The notes under the pieces: generated by a model
Database searches by the model: none
The model's input: the letters and a program-made list of their open reading frames with translations, nothing else
Told to the model about the DNA's origin: nothing
NCBI GenBank assembly: GCA_001873625.1
Contig: MNZN01000002.1
Coordinates: 1 to 64,000, forward strand
Direction of reading: 5' to 3'
DNA: 64,000 bases
Source of the DNA: Candidatus Saccharibacteria bacterium CG2_30_41_52
GTDB taxonomy: Bacteria; Patescibacteriota; Saccharimonadia; Saccharimonadales; Saccharimonadaceae
Shown here: positions 38,998 through 50,671 of the stretch, one piece after another
Layout: the number at the start of each line of letters is the position of its first letter
How positions within the stretch are numbered: the stretch's first letter is position 1
Translations under genes and position numbers: made by a program

Positions 38998-39178
38998 TCT
39001 GAATGAGATTCTAATTCTCGACCTGTGAGGTCGAGAGTGAGAACCGCAAGTCTGCGGTTCGCAAGGAAATCTGCCGGACAAGCTGTGCTTGTCACGCGCA
39101 GTTTCGGGCCCGCGGAACGTGGGAGAGTCTCTTCACCCGCACCAAATAAAAAATCCAGCCTCGCCGCTGGATTTTTAA
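38996..39178 (+). repeat. Inverted then direct partial copies of the tRNA-Gly 3' end plus a repeated terminator
   Basis: TGGTCTGAATGAGATTCTAATTCTCGACC (inverted) and GGTCGAGAG..AGAGTCTCTTCACCCGCACCAAATAAAAAATCCAGC.. (direct). Confidence 0.85.
39037..39123 (+). mobile_element. Structured repeat, subfamily A, copy 2, inside the T-loop of a partial tRNA-Gly copy
   Basis: GTGAGAACCGCAAGTCTGCGGTTCGCAAGGAAATCTGCCG..GCAGTTTCGGGCCCGCGGAACGTG; matches 17616-17702. Confidence 0.75.
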
Positions 39179-39198
39179 TTTTCTACTAGTATTAATTC

Positions 39199-39814
39199 AT
39201 GGACAAAATTGATCTTAAAAAGACTTTCGATTTGTACGAGGCAAAACATAATCAAATTCGAATTGTTACCGTGCCTAAGATGAAATACTTGATGGTTGAT
39301 GGGTATGGTGATCCTAATATTTCCAAAGAATTCAGCGATGCTATGGAAACGTTGTTTCCTGTTGCTTATACCTAGAAATTTATGAGCAAAATTGATCTGG
39401 GTAAAGATTATGTTGTGCCACCACCCGAAGGTTTATGGTGGTCCGCTGATATGAATGATTCTATGACTGGCAATAAATCTAACTGGGATTGGACGATGAT
39501 GGTAATGGTGCCAGATTGGATTACTGATGCAATGTTTAAGACGGCTCTGCAGAAGGTTATAGATAAAAGTAACCCGACAAGCATTGGTAAGATTCGATTT
39601 GAATTATATGACGAAGGCCTAAGTGTCCAAACTCTTCATATTGGTTCATACCAAACCGAAGGTCCAATTATTAGCAAAATGCATAATGAATTTGTTCCAG
39701 ATAATGGTCTGCAGTTGTCAAAAAAAACATCACGAGATATATTTTAGTGATTTCAGGAAAGTGTCGCCAGACAAGCTTAAAACCATTATTCGACACCCCG
39801 TAAATAAGCTTTAG
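39199..39814 (+). pseudogene. GyrI-like small-molecule-binding domain protein, interrupted by an in-frame TAG and an A8 frameshift
   Basis: MDKIDLKKTF..MKYLMVDGYGDPNISKEFSDAMETLFPVAYT*KFMSKIDLGKDYVVPPPEGLWW..; continuation in another frame HHEIYFSDFRKVSPDKLKTIIRHPVNKL. Confidence 0.75.
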
Positions 39815-39987
39815 TGGTATTATGAAAACAGGGAATAAGGTAATATCGCTACAAGATGGATGGACATAATGTTCACAACATCGCTGTAACGATGAAATAC
39901 AAACAGATCTTTTAAAAAAAGAAACGAATGTAGGTAGTTGTACTACTGGAGTTTAAAGTTGTTAACTTCTGAACAAGGAGGTTCGCC

Positions 39988-40125
39988 ATGAGAGCTCGTT
40001 TGCAACACCACTTTAACGCCCTGCATGTGTATTGTCGCATGTGCGAATTCTACGTTCCCAAGAAATTGGCACGAAGATTCTCTCGTATCTACGAGAAAAT
40101 CGTTCACCCGTTTCTGTACGTATGA
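39988..40125 (+). CDS. 45-aa basic protein MRARLQHHFNALHVYCRMCEFYVPKKLARRFSRIYEKIVHPFLYV (absent from ORF track)
   Basis: Perfect SD AAGGAGG 6 nt upstream of ATG; intrinsic terminator just downstream. Confidence 0.7.
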   Translation: MRARLQHHFNALHVYCRMCEFYVPKKLARRFSRIYEKIVHPFLYV

Positions 40126-40138
40126 ACATCCTCAGCGA

Positions 40139-40169
40139 GAGCAGGCGCTAACTACCTGCTCATTTTTTT
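40139..40169 (+). terminator. Intrinsic terminator after the 45-aa ORF
   Basis: GAGCAGGcgctaactaCCTGCTCATTTTTTT. Confidence 0.88.
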
Positions 40170-40241
40170 GCTCAAAATTCAATGAATATTGAACATACGC
40201 ACCTTCTAGCAAAGGTGTTATTTTAGTTCTATACTATATAT

Positions 40242-40808
40242 ATGGCATTTGAAGATTACAAACAAAAAGATAGCGTCATTGTTGTCTATACTGGCGATGG
40301 TAAAGGCAAAACTAGTGCTAGTTTGGGCTTAATGGCTCGGGCGCTTGGTACGGATTTTAAAGTTGCCTTTGTTCAATTTATCAAAATGTGGGAAGTTGGC
40401 GAACATAATTTTATTCGTACAATTGCGCCGATTTATAAAGATAAATTGGATTTTTACAAAGGTGGTTTGGGTTTTTTTGATGCTGGTGAACTAAGTTCCA
40501 AAGCTACCCGCGAAGAACATATTGCCGAGGCAAGAAAAACCTATGATTTTGCGTACAATGCTGCGACTAGTGGCGATTATCAATTAGTCATTTGTGACGA
40601 GATTAATAATGCCGTTCATGACGGCTTGCTAACAAAAAAAGATCTGCAGTTGCTTATTGATAAAAAGCATCCACAGACCAGTCTTTGTCTTACTGGTCGC
40701 AATTTCCCAAAATCACTAATTAGCAAAGTTGATATTGCGACCGATATGACGAAGATAAAGCATCATTTTGACGATAAATTACTTGCGAACAAGGGAATCG
40801 ACTACTAG
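40242..40808 (+). CDS. cobO: Cob(I)yrinic acid a,c-diamide adenosyltransferase (CobO/BtuR)
   Basis: VVYTGDGKGKTSASLGLMARALG; LVICDEINNAV; LTGRNFP. Confidence 0.93.
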   Translation: MAFEDYKQKDSVIVVYTGDGKGKTSASLGLMARALGTDFKVAFVQFIKMWEVGEHNFIRTIAPIYKDKLDFYKGGLGFFDAGELSSKATREEHIAEARKTYDFAYNAATSGDYQLVICDEINNAVHDGLLTKKDLQLLIDKKHPQTSLCLTGRNFPKSLISKVDIATDMTKIKHHFDDKLLANKGIDY

Positions 40809-41348
40809 GTTCTTTGCAGTCTGGTGAGCTCGTACAAATTGCCAAACGGCAATAGTTGATGGAACAAAAATTAAGTTTCCGATTAACATTGTGCGGTAAA
40901 AAGGAATTGCCATTGCGTAGCTATCCATTAGACCAGCGAACGTTGCTGGATACCAGCCCTGTGCCCATACGCCAAAGTTCGTGACGATAAAGAAAAAGAA
41001 TGAACTGGCAGCTGCAAATCCAAACGAATACAGTATCTGTAACTTTGGTTTCTGGTTTAGTTTTCTAAGTAGTAATGCTGAGACACCGATTACTACAAAA
41101 GAGCTCCATGTAAAAATAAATATTGATGAGTTACCAATAATTAGGTCCGATATAATCATGGTTGTAATTGGTACGACTATTGCTGCCCTAAAGCCTAGTG
41201 TAACAGCAGCTAGTACGCTAACTGCTGTTACGATTTCTAGGTTAGGTGCAATATGGTAATTGAAATTTACAATTCTCCAACCAACAGCCACGGCTATCAA
41301 CAATGTGACAAGCGCGACGTTTTTTAATAATTGATTGTTTTTTACCAT
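40779..41348 (-). CDS. ECF-transporter S-component-like membrane protein (DUF6580-like)
   Basis: Six hydrophobic segments; PNLEIVTAVSVLAAVTLGFRAAIVVPITTMIISDLIIGN. Confidence 0.7.
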   Translation of the reverse strand: MVKNNQLLKNVALVTLLIAVAVGWRIVNFNYHIAPNLEIVTAVSVLAAVTLGFRAAIVVPITTMIISDLIIGNSSIFIFTWSSFVVIGVSALLLRKLNQKPKLQILYSFGFAAASSFFFFIVTNFGVWAQGWYPATFAGLMDSYAMAIPFYRTMLIGNLIFVPSTIAVWQFVRAHQTAKNLVVDSLVRK

Positions 41349-41360
41349 ATATTTATCCTT

Positions 41361-41750
41361 TTAGAATGAACTTAGTTTCCAGGTAATTGTGTCGGTGCTT
41401 TTTGTGACCAAGCTGCCGGCTCCAACTGAGGCTGATTTGTCGTTTAGGAACAATTGCCAATACTGGTTCTTTGGATTTGCCGCAACACCATTGATGGTTG
41501 TTACATAAGCCATTTCACCTGTTCCACTGGTTTCTATTGTAGCATTTTCTTGTAGTAACGCTAGTGCTGTCACTCCGTCTTTGCCGCTGTATGTCAGCTC
41601 GTTATTTACGAGCGATGGCTTTTGGATCTGGACTACGTTATTTTGGACAGTTACTGATTGGTTGTAGTATATACCGGTTACGGCAGCTACGATTACCAAC
41701 AGCACGATTGCCATTGACGCGATAATTTGTTGTTTTGTGAATTTTTTCAT
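41361..41750 (-). CDS. Membrane-anchored DUF4430 (transcobalamin-like) protein
   Basis: N-terminal TM; GKDGVTALALLQENATIETSGTGEMAYVTTINGVAANPKNQYWQLFLND. Confidence 0.78.
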   Translation of the reverse strand: MKKFTKQQIIASMAIVLLVIVAAVTGIYYNQSVTVQNNVVQIQKPSLVNNELTYSGKDGVTALALLQENATIETSGTGEMAYVTTINGVAANPKNQYWQLFLNDKSASVGAGSLVTKSTDTITWKLSSF

Positions 41751-41842
41751 TTGTTATTCTTTCTTGCTTAGCTGTCCGTCCGAGACGAAAGCCAATAACA
41801 CATTAATTTATTAAATTGGTCTTAACCCTAAATTGATTTAAT

Positions 41843-44425
41843 TTAACACTTACTGAAACCGCAAAGTTCGCATTTTTGGCAACCTTCGATGAAACGTAGG
41901 CTGGCTGATCCGCATTCTGGGCACATGTCGGTTATTTTATGTGCTGACGATGGCTCAGCTTGCCATAGTGGTACGGTTTCGGTTTGTTCGGTTCCTTCTA
42001 GCACAATAACGGCCTTTTTTGTAGCTTGATGTTGTTCGATGACTTTTGCTACAGCGTCAGCTAGTGATCGTACACGGTCTGCGCCAAATCCGGTTGAGCT
42101 TGATCCACCAATGCCGCGAAGTTGTGAAATAACTTTTTGAGCAATTTGGTCAGATGAATAATCAGTTGGGATTCTGAAAGTTAGTGAAATCAAGCGTCCG
42201 ATTGCTTCGGCGTCGGCAGTAATATCACTACCAGCACGTCCAACGTTGATGAATACTTCGAAAATATTTCCGTCTTCATCTTCGTTGATCGATACGAATG
42301 CTTTACCTAGTGGGGTCATAACCTTGTGGGTTCTTCCATTTAATACACTAGGTCGTGGCTTTAGTTCGATTCGAATTGGAGTTGCTTCAACTTCTGCTAC
42401 TGCTTCGGCTTTGTTGCCGGCTAGTTTATCAAAGTATGAAGAATCTTTTTTCACTTCCAAAATCTGTTTGTCGCGGCTTCCGTCACGGTAAATTGTAATA
42501 CCACGACAGCCAGTTTCGTGTGCCATTAAGTATGCATTTCGTACGTCATTGATGGTTGCAGTATTAGAGAAGTTAATGGTTTTTGAGATAGCATTGTCAA
42601 CGTACTTCTGGAAAGCTGCTTGAATCTTTAGATGCCATTCAGGGCTAATATCACCAGCAACAACGAAGACTTTCTTTAAATCGGCTGGAATTGAATCCAT
42701 GTTTTGAATTGATCCGCCATTAGCTTGAATTTGTTCTAATAATTCCTCAGAATATATGCCGTGTTTCTTGAGAGCAGAGGCAAAGTATGGGCTAGATTGG
42801 AATATGCGTTTACCTTCTATTGTATTCTTGGAATATGTCAGTGCGAATAATGGCTCACAGCCGCTTGAAGTTTCTGCTAGCATAGAGATCGTGCCAGTTG
42901 GAGCGATGGTTGTTCGGGCGCCGTTACGAGGTTTAATCTCGCCAGTTTTGTCATAGATTGAGCCTTCAAAAGCAGGGAATACGCCACGTTTTACGGCTAA
43001 TTCTTCAGACGCAGCGTCAGATTCGGCTTGGATGAACTGCATAATCTTTTCAGCCATTCTTACGCCTTCGTCAGTGTTGTATCCGATGTCCATATCAATT
43101 AATGCATCGGCAAATCCCATTATGCCCAGTCCAATTCGACGGATTTGGCGCACCATTAATCTTACTTTTTCGATAGGATATTCGTTCATATCAAGAACGT
43201 TGTCTAGGAAGTGAACGGCTTGGTGAGTGGTTTGTTTTAGTCCATCCCAGTCAAGACTATTACCCTTAACAAATAAGGCCAAGTTGATACTGCCTAAAGT
43301 ACAAGCGTCATAAGGCAATAGTGGCTGCTCCCCGCAAGGGTTAGTTGCTTCGATTTGACCAAGCTGTGGCGTTGGGTTTGCGCGCGAGTCATTAATGCGA
43401 TCAATAAAAATCATACCCGGGTCGCCATACTGCCATGCAAAACGAGTAATTAGGTCAAAAACCTTCTTGGCATTTAGACGTCCAACTTCTTGGTGTGTGC
43501 GCGGATTAATAAGAGCATATCCATAGTCTGGAGTCTCTTCCTTACACCATTCAGTTAGTTTGGCAACGACCGCATCAAGTCTAACATTCTTTAAATCCAT
43601 ATCGCGTGTTTGTAGTGCTTCTCGGGCATCAATTACAAGTGCATCAAAGTCAAATTCCTTTTCGTAGTCATTATCTAAAATTTGCTTATCGATAGTAATT
43701 TGATTAAAAAATTCTTTGCTGGTTGTAACTGAAATATTAAAGTTTGTTAATGAAAACTCATCAAGTTTGTAGATCATAAATAGCAATATATCAGGGTGAT
43801 TGTAGTGTAAGATTCCCATATTAGCACCACGTCGAACGCCACCTTGTCGGATTGATGAGGTTATGTCATTGTACATTTGCATAAATGATATTGGTCCGGT
43901 AGTTGACCCACCAGATGTTGACAAAATATCATTTTTTGGACGTAAGCGAGAGAAAGCAAAACCAGTTCCGCCGCCAGATTTGTGGATCATTGCCATGTCG
44001 CTAGCTGTTTCTAGGATACCATCTAGGCTATCTGGCACCGGCAGAACAAAACAGGCAGATAATTGTTGTTTTGGTTTTGCAGTGTTAAGTAGAGTTGGGG
44101 TATTTGGCAAAAACTTACGTGAAGTCATAAGTTTATAAAATTTGGTAGCAGTAGCAATGTGGGCTTTTTTGTCGCCGCCATACAAGAGTTCAGCTGTTGC
44201 TATATTATAAGCGACACGCCAAAATAATTCTTTTGGTGTTTCAATTGGAATACCCTTGCTGTCGCGACGAGCATAACGAGTCCGACCGATATACCAGGCA
44301 TTTTCGCTCAATTTTGGTTCTGGCAATGTATCTGGCGGCTTTGGAACGTCACAGCCAATTTTGTGTATCTCGGCTAATCTTTCAGTCTCATTTAATTCTA
44401 GTGTTGGTTGTACCAATTCTTTCAT
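41843..44425 (-). CDS. nrdJ: Adenosylcobalamin-dependent (class II) ribonucleotide reductase
   Basis: RKFLPNTPTLLNT; NPCGEQPLLPYDACTLGSINL; TSCPD domain; C-terminal zinc ribbon CPECGSASLRFIEGCQKCELCGFSKC. Confidence 0.93.
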   Translation of the reverse strand: MKELVQPTLELNETERLAEIHKIGCDVPKPPDTLPEPKLSENAWYIGRTRYARRDSKGIPIETPKELFWRVAYNIATAELLYGGDKKAHIATATKFYKLMTSRKFLPNTPTLLNTAKPKQQLSACFVLPVPDSLDGILETASDMAMIHKSGGGTGFAFSRLRPKNDILSTSGGSTTGPISFMQMYNDITSSIRQGGVRRGANMGILHYNHPDILLFMIYKLDEFSLTNFNISVTTSKEFFNQITIDKQILDNDYEKEFDFDALVIDAREALQTRDMDLKNVRLDAVVAKLTEWCKEETPDYGYALINPRTHQEVGRLNAKKVFDLITRFAWQYGDPGMIFIDRINDSRANPTPQLGQIEATNPCGEQPLLPYDACTLGSINLALFVKGNSLDWDGLKQTTHQAVHFLDNVLDMNEYPIEKVRLMVRQIRRIGLGIMGFADALIDMDIGYNTDEGVRMAEKIMQFIQAESDAASEELAVKRGVFPAFEGSIYDKTGEIKPRNGARTTIAPTGTISMLAETSSGCEPLFALTYSKNTIEGKRIFQSSPYFASALKKHGIYSEELLEQIQANGGSIQNMDSIPADLKKVFVVAGDISPEWHLKIQAAFQKYVDNAISKTINFSNTATINDVRNAYLMAHETGCRGITIYRDGSRDKQILEVKKDSSYFDKLAGNKAEAVAEVEATPIRIELKPRPSVLNGRTHKVMTPLGKAFVSINEDEDGNIFEVFINVGRAGSDITADAEAIGRLISLTFRIPTDYSSDQIAQKVISQLRGIGGSSSTGFGADRVRSLADAVAKVIEQHQATKKAVIVLEGTEQTETVPLWQAEPSSAHKITDMCPECGSASLRFIEGCQKCELCGFSKC

Positions 44426-44440
44426 TTAAACCCTTCCTTA

Positions 44441-44488
44441 TCCCCATATGTTGTGTGTGTTTTTTAGTATAGACGCTATATGTTGCGT
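44441..44488 (-). promoter_or_regulatory. Tandem NrdR-box-like sites upstream of nrdJ
   Basis: Minus-strand ACGCAACATATAGCGT (44473-44488) and ACACAACATATGGGGA (44441-44456), 32 bp start to start, flanking TATACT. Confidence 0.65.
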
Positions 44489-44543
44489 ATGTCAACGATA
44501 ATTGTTATTATTACATTCGTAGCAAATAATTAAAGGGAAAATT

Positions 44544-44858
44544 ATGAAATCAACCACCAAAGATACTTTCAAAGCTGACGTTTTGGAATCAAAAAAAATT
44601 GTTTTATTGGACGTTTGGGCACCATGGTGTGCGCCATGTCGTGGAATGGAGCCAATTGTTGAAGCTTTAAGTGAAGATACTAAAGCTTTTGCTGAAGTTA
44701 TTAAACTGAATGCTGAATCTGAAATGGAAATTGTTCAAGAACTTGGCGTAACTGGATTGCCTACGTTCTTGGTATTTAAAAATGGAAAAATTGTTGGATC
44801 AACTATTGGTGCAACTTCTAAAATGAATCTGCTAAAATTAATATCAGCCGCCGCTTAA
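44544..44858 (+). CDS. trxA: Thioredoxin
   Basis: LLDVWAPWCAPCRGMEPIVEAL; VTGLPTFLVFKNG. Confidence 0.95.
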   Translation: MKSTTKDTFKADVLESKKIVLLDVWAPWCAPCRGMEPIVEALSEDTKAFAEVIKLNAESEMEIVQELGVTGLPTFLVFKNGKIVGSTIGATSKMNLLKLISAAA

Positions 44859-44903
44859 ATTAATAGCATCAGAATAATCTTGTCTGCTATAATAATTCCT
44901 GAC

Positions 44904-44977
44904 GGCGCGTTGACGGAACGGTTACGTGGAGCTCTGCAAAAGCTTATAAATGGGTTCGACTCCCATACGTGCCTCCA
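44904..44977 (+). tRNA. tRNA-Cys(GCA)
   Basis: GGCGCGT/ACGTGCC acceptor, anticodon loop CTGCAAA, U73, encoded CCA. Confidence 0.95.
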
Positions 44978-45017
44978 TTCTACGAGCGCTAGTGAGTAGA
45001 ATAAAAGTTAACAATTT

Positions 45018-45103
45018 GCGCGGATGGTGGAATGGTAGACACGAGAGACTTAAAATTTCTTGATCTTACGGTCGTGCGGGTTCAAGTCCCGCTCTGCGCA
45101 CCA
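45018..45103 (+). tRNA. tRNA-Leu(TAA)
   Basis: GCGCGGA/TCTGCGC acceptor, anticodon loop CTTAAAA, long variable arm, encoded CCA. Confidence 0.95.
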
Positions 45104-45137
45104 AAGTAAAAAGCCCCCATGTGGGGCTTTTTACTTT
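45104..45137. terminator. Bidirectional terminator palindrome after tRNA-Leu(TAA)
   Basis: AAAGTAAAAAGCCCCCatgtGGGGCTTTTTACTTT. Confidence 0.9.
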
Positions 45138-45295
45138 GGCACCCAGAACGGGACTTGGCCCGCACTCGTGCGGGTGAGCAGTGCAAGTCTGCACTGCGCA
45201 AGGCCGGAAGCAGGATGACGAACGTCACCGACTGAGGCGGGGTCGACTGAATTTTCAAAGAAAATTATAGGTGACCAAGTCCCGCTCTGCGCTAC
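45137..45295 (+). repeat. Inverted then direct partial copies of the tRNA-Leu(TAA) 3' end
   Basis: TGGCACCCAGAACGGGACTTGGCCCGCAC (inverted) and TCGTGCGGG..CAAGTCCCGCTCTGCGC (direct). Confidence 0.82.
45174..45275 (+). mobile_element. Structured repeat, subfamily B, copy 1, inside the T-loop of a partial tRNA-Leu copy
   Basis: GTGAGCAGTGCAAGTCTGCACTGCGCAAGGCCGGAAGCAGGATGACGAACGTCACCGACTGAGGCGGGGTCG..GTGAC; matches 62340-62441. Confidence 0.8.
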
Positions 45296-45401
45296 ATGAA
45301 ACGAATGCTTAATCACCCCACTTTTTAGTTCAAACTTCTACATTATTTCTAATAAATTTGTTATAATAATACTGTATATAGACAATCTTAAGGAGGAAGT
45401 T

Positions 45402-45965
45402 ATGGAAATTGTATGGATCATTTTAGGCATAGTAGTATTGCTAACACTATTTTTGTGGATGGCTTATAACTCATTAGTAACTTTGCGAGTTCGCGTCGAT
45501 GAAGCCTGGAGCGATATCACTGTTCAATTAAAGCGACGCTTGGATTTAATTCCAAATCTAGTTGAAACCGTCAAAGGCTATGCAAAGCACGAAAGTGGTG
45601 TATTCGAAGAAGTAACACGGGCTCGCGCAAACGCTCTTAACGCCAAAGGCGTTAAAGAAACAGCTGCAACCGAGAATCAATTTGAAGGAGTCTTAAAAAG
45701 CCTGTTCGCAGTGTCAGAAGCTTACCCGGATCTAAAAGCAAATCAAAATTTTATCGAACTACAACAAGAACTTGTTGATACCGAAGACAAAATCCAAGCA
45801 TCTCGCCGATTCTATAACGGTGGAGTTCGTGATTTGAATACCAAAATTCAAATGTTCCCAAGTAACATTGTTGCTAAAATGTTCGGTTTTATCAGCCGAG
45901 AATTCTTTGAACTAGGCGAAGCAGAACAAAAACTAGCTGAAAAACCAGTCGACGTTAAATTCTAA
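45402..45965 (+). CDS. lemA: LemA family protein
   Basis: [51 protein letters not shown]. Confidence 0.95.
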   Translation: MEIVWIILGIVVLLTLFLWMAYNSLVTLRVRVDEAWSDITVQLKRRLDLIPNLVETVKGYAKHESGVFEEVTRARANALNAKGVKETAATENQFEGVLKSLFAVSEAYPDLKANQNFIELQQELVDTEDKIQASRRFYNGGVRDLNTKIQMFPSNIVAKMFGFISREFFELGEAEQKLAEKPVDVKF

Positions 45966-45982
45966 TTAGGCTGTTTTAATTA

Positions 45983-46860
45983 ATGTATAAAGCTATTGCC
46001 GCCAACAAACGCAACACCATATTAATTATGGCTGTGTTTGTTGGCTTGATTAGTGCAATCGGCTATGTTGTCAGCTACATTTATGGTGACTCGAATATTG
46101 CTATTTGGGTGATTATTGGGGCTGCACTGTACGCACTGATTCAATATTATTTAGCAACTAGTCTTGCGGTTGCAATGACAGGTGCAAAACAGATTGAAAA
46201 ACGAGATAATCCACGCTTTTATCGCATAGTCGAAAACTTGGCGATTACCACTGGTATGCAGACGCCGAAAATATATATTATTGACGATCCGGCGCCTAAC
46301 GCTTTTGCTACTGGACGTGATCCACGTCACGCGATTGTTGCCGCTACGACTGGACTGATTGATATTATGAGCGATTCTGAACTTGAAGCTGTTATGGCTC
46401 ACGAAATGGGGCATGTTCAAAATTATGATATTCGTATCAGTATGATTACATTTGGACTAGTTAGTGCGATTGGATTTTTGACTGATATCGTACTGCGCAT
46501 GATGTTCTATGGCGGTGATCGTGATAAAGACAATAATTCACCATGGATGATGTTTATTGGCCTTATTGTGTTGATTTTGGCGCCAATTATTGCCGTTATC
46601 GTTCAGATGGCGGTTAGTCGACAACGTGAATATTTGGCTGATGCAACTAGTGCAATGACAACACGTAATCCAGAGGCGATGGTATCGGCTTTGCAAAAGT
46701 TAAAAACAAGTGGTCGTCCAATGAAACGCCAAAATGGCGCAACAGCTCATTTATATATATCTAATCCGTTAAAAGCAGGGTTTTTGGGTAAAATGTTTAG
46801 TACGCACCCACCAATCGAAGATCGAATTGCTAGACTTCGTGATAATGCGAATAAATTCTA

Positions 46861-46861
<1 letters not shown>
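45983..46861 (+). CDS. htpX: M48 zinc metalloprotease HtpX
   Basis: NAFATGRDPRHAIVAATTGL; VMAHEMGHVQNYD; REYLADATSA. Confidence 0.96.
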
Positions 46862-49884
<3,023 letters not shown>

Positions 49885-49885
<1 letters not shown>

Positions 49886-50607
49886 TGATAATATTTTTTG
49901 TAATAATAGCTACAGCAATCAGCACCGCATTGGGCGGCCTTTTTGCGATCAAACTAAAAGACCAACTACACTTGATTTTAGGCTTTAGCGCCGGTGCGGT
50001 TTTAGGCGTAGCGTTGTTTGATTTATTGCCAGAATCAATTTCATTAACCAATGGTACGTACGATATACGATTAATCACCATATTAATTGCCGTCGGTTTT
50101 TCGGTATATATGATTGTCGACAGATATATTTCGCTAAGTAGCCACGAAGGAAAAGACAAGTGCGGCAACCCGTTGCATAATAACAAACTTGGCGCGGCAG
50201 CTTTGGTTTTTCATAGCTTTTTAGATGGTTTAGGAATTAGTCTAGCATTTAAAGTTTCACCAGCGATTGGTTGGATAGTTGCGCTGGCTGTATTGACGCA
50301 CGATTTTTCTGACGGTATCAATACTGTAAATATGGTAATTAAAAACAAAGGTGATCGAAAAATCGCTCTTAAATGGTTGGCGGCTGATGCTTTAGCGCCA
50401 GCGGTTGGTATGGCTGCTACTTTCTTTGTAGCCGTTTCAGGGCCAACATTAGGGCTGTTATTATCTGTCTTTGTCGGTTTATTCTTGTATATAAGTGCTA
50501 GTGATTTAATCCCCGAAAGTCATCATCAACATCCAGCAATTTGGACGACTGTGTCAACGATTATCGGTATGGCAGTAATCTTTGCCGCTGTTAGTTTAGC
50601 CAAATAA
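49885..50607 (+). CDS. ZIP family metal transporter
   Basis: HSFLDGLGISLAF; HDFSDGINTVNMV motifs; 8 TM. Confidence 0.88.
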
Positions 50608-50617
50608 TTCTTAACAT

Positions 50618-50657
50618 AAAAAAACCTCGCCGTTTTACGGGCGAGGAGTTTTTAGTT
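50618..50657. terminator. Bidirectional terminator between ZIP and RRM genes
   Basis: AAAAAAACCTCGCCgttttacggGCGAGGAGTTTTT. Confidence 0.85.
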
Positions 50658-50671
50658 GTGGTTGGTAAAAA

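Noticed and set aside
38810-39095. ORFs 38810-39028 (+) and 38901-39095 (-)
   Set aside because: They run through tRNA-Phe, tRNA-Gly, terminators and the A2 repeat; the peptides (SSVVRALPCQGRGRELESLHPHQIK..) are typical tRNA translation artefacts.
44426-44543. Cobalamin riboswitch upstream of nrdJ
   Set aside because: The gap is too short and lacks a B12-box-like sequence; NrdR-like boxes explain the repeats better.
45131-45316. ORF on minus strand (61 aa)
   Set aside because: Lies entirely across the inverted tRNA-Leu copy and the B1 structured repeat; better explained as non-coding.
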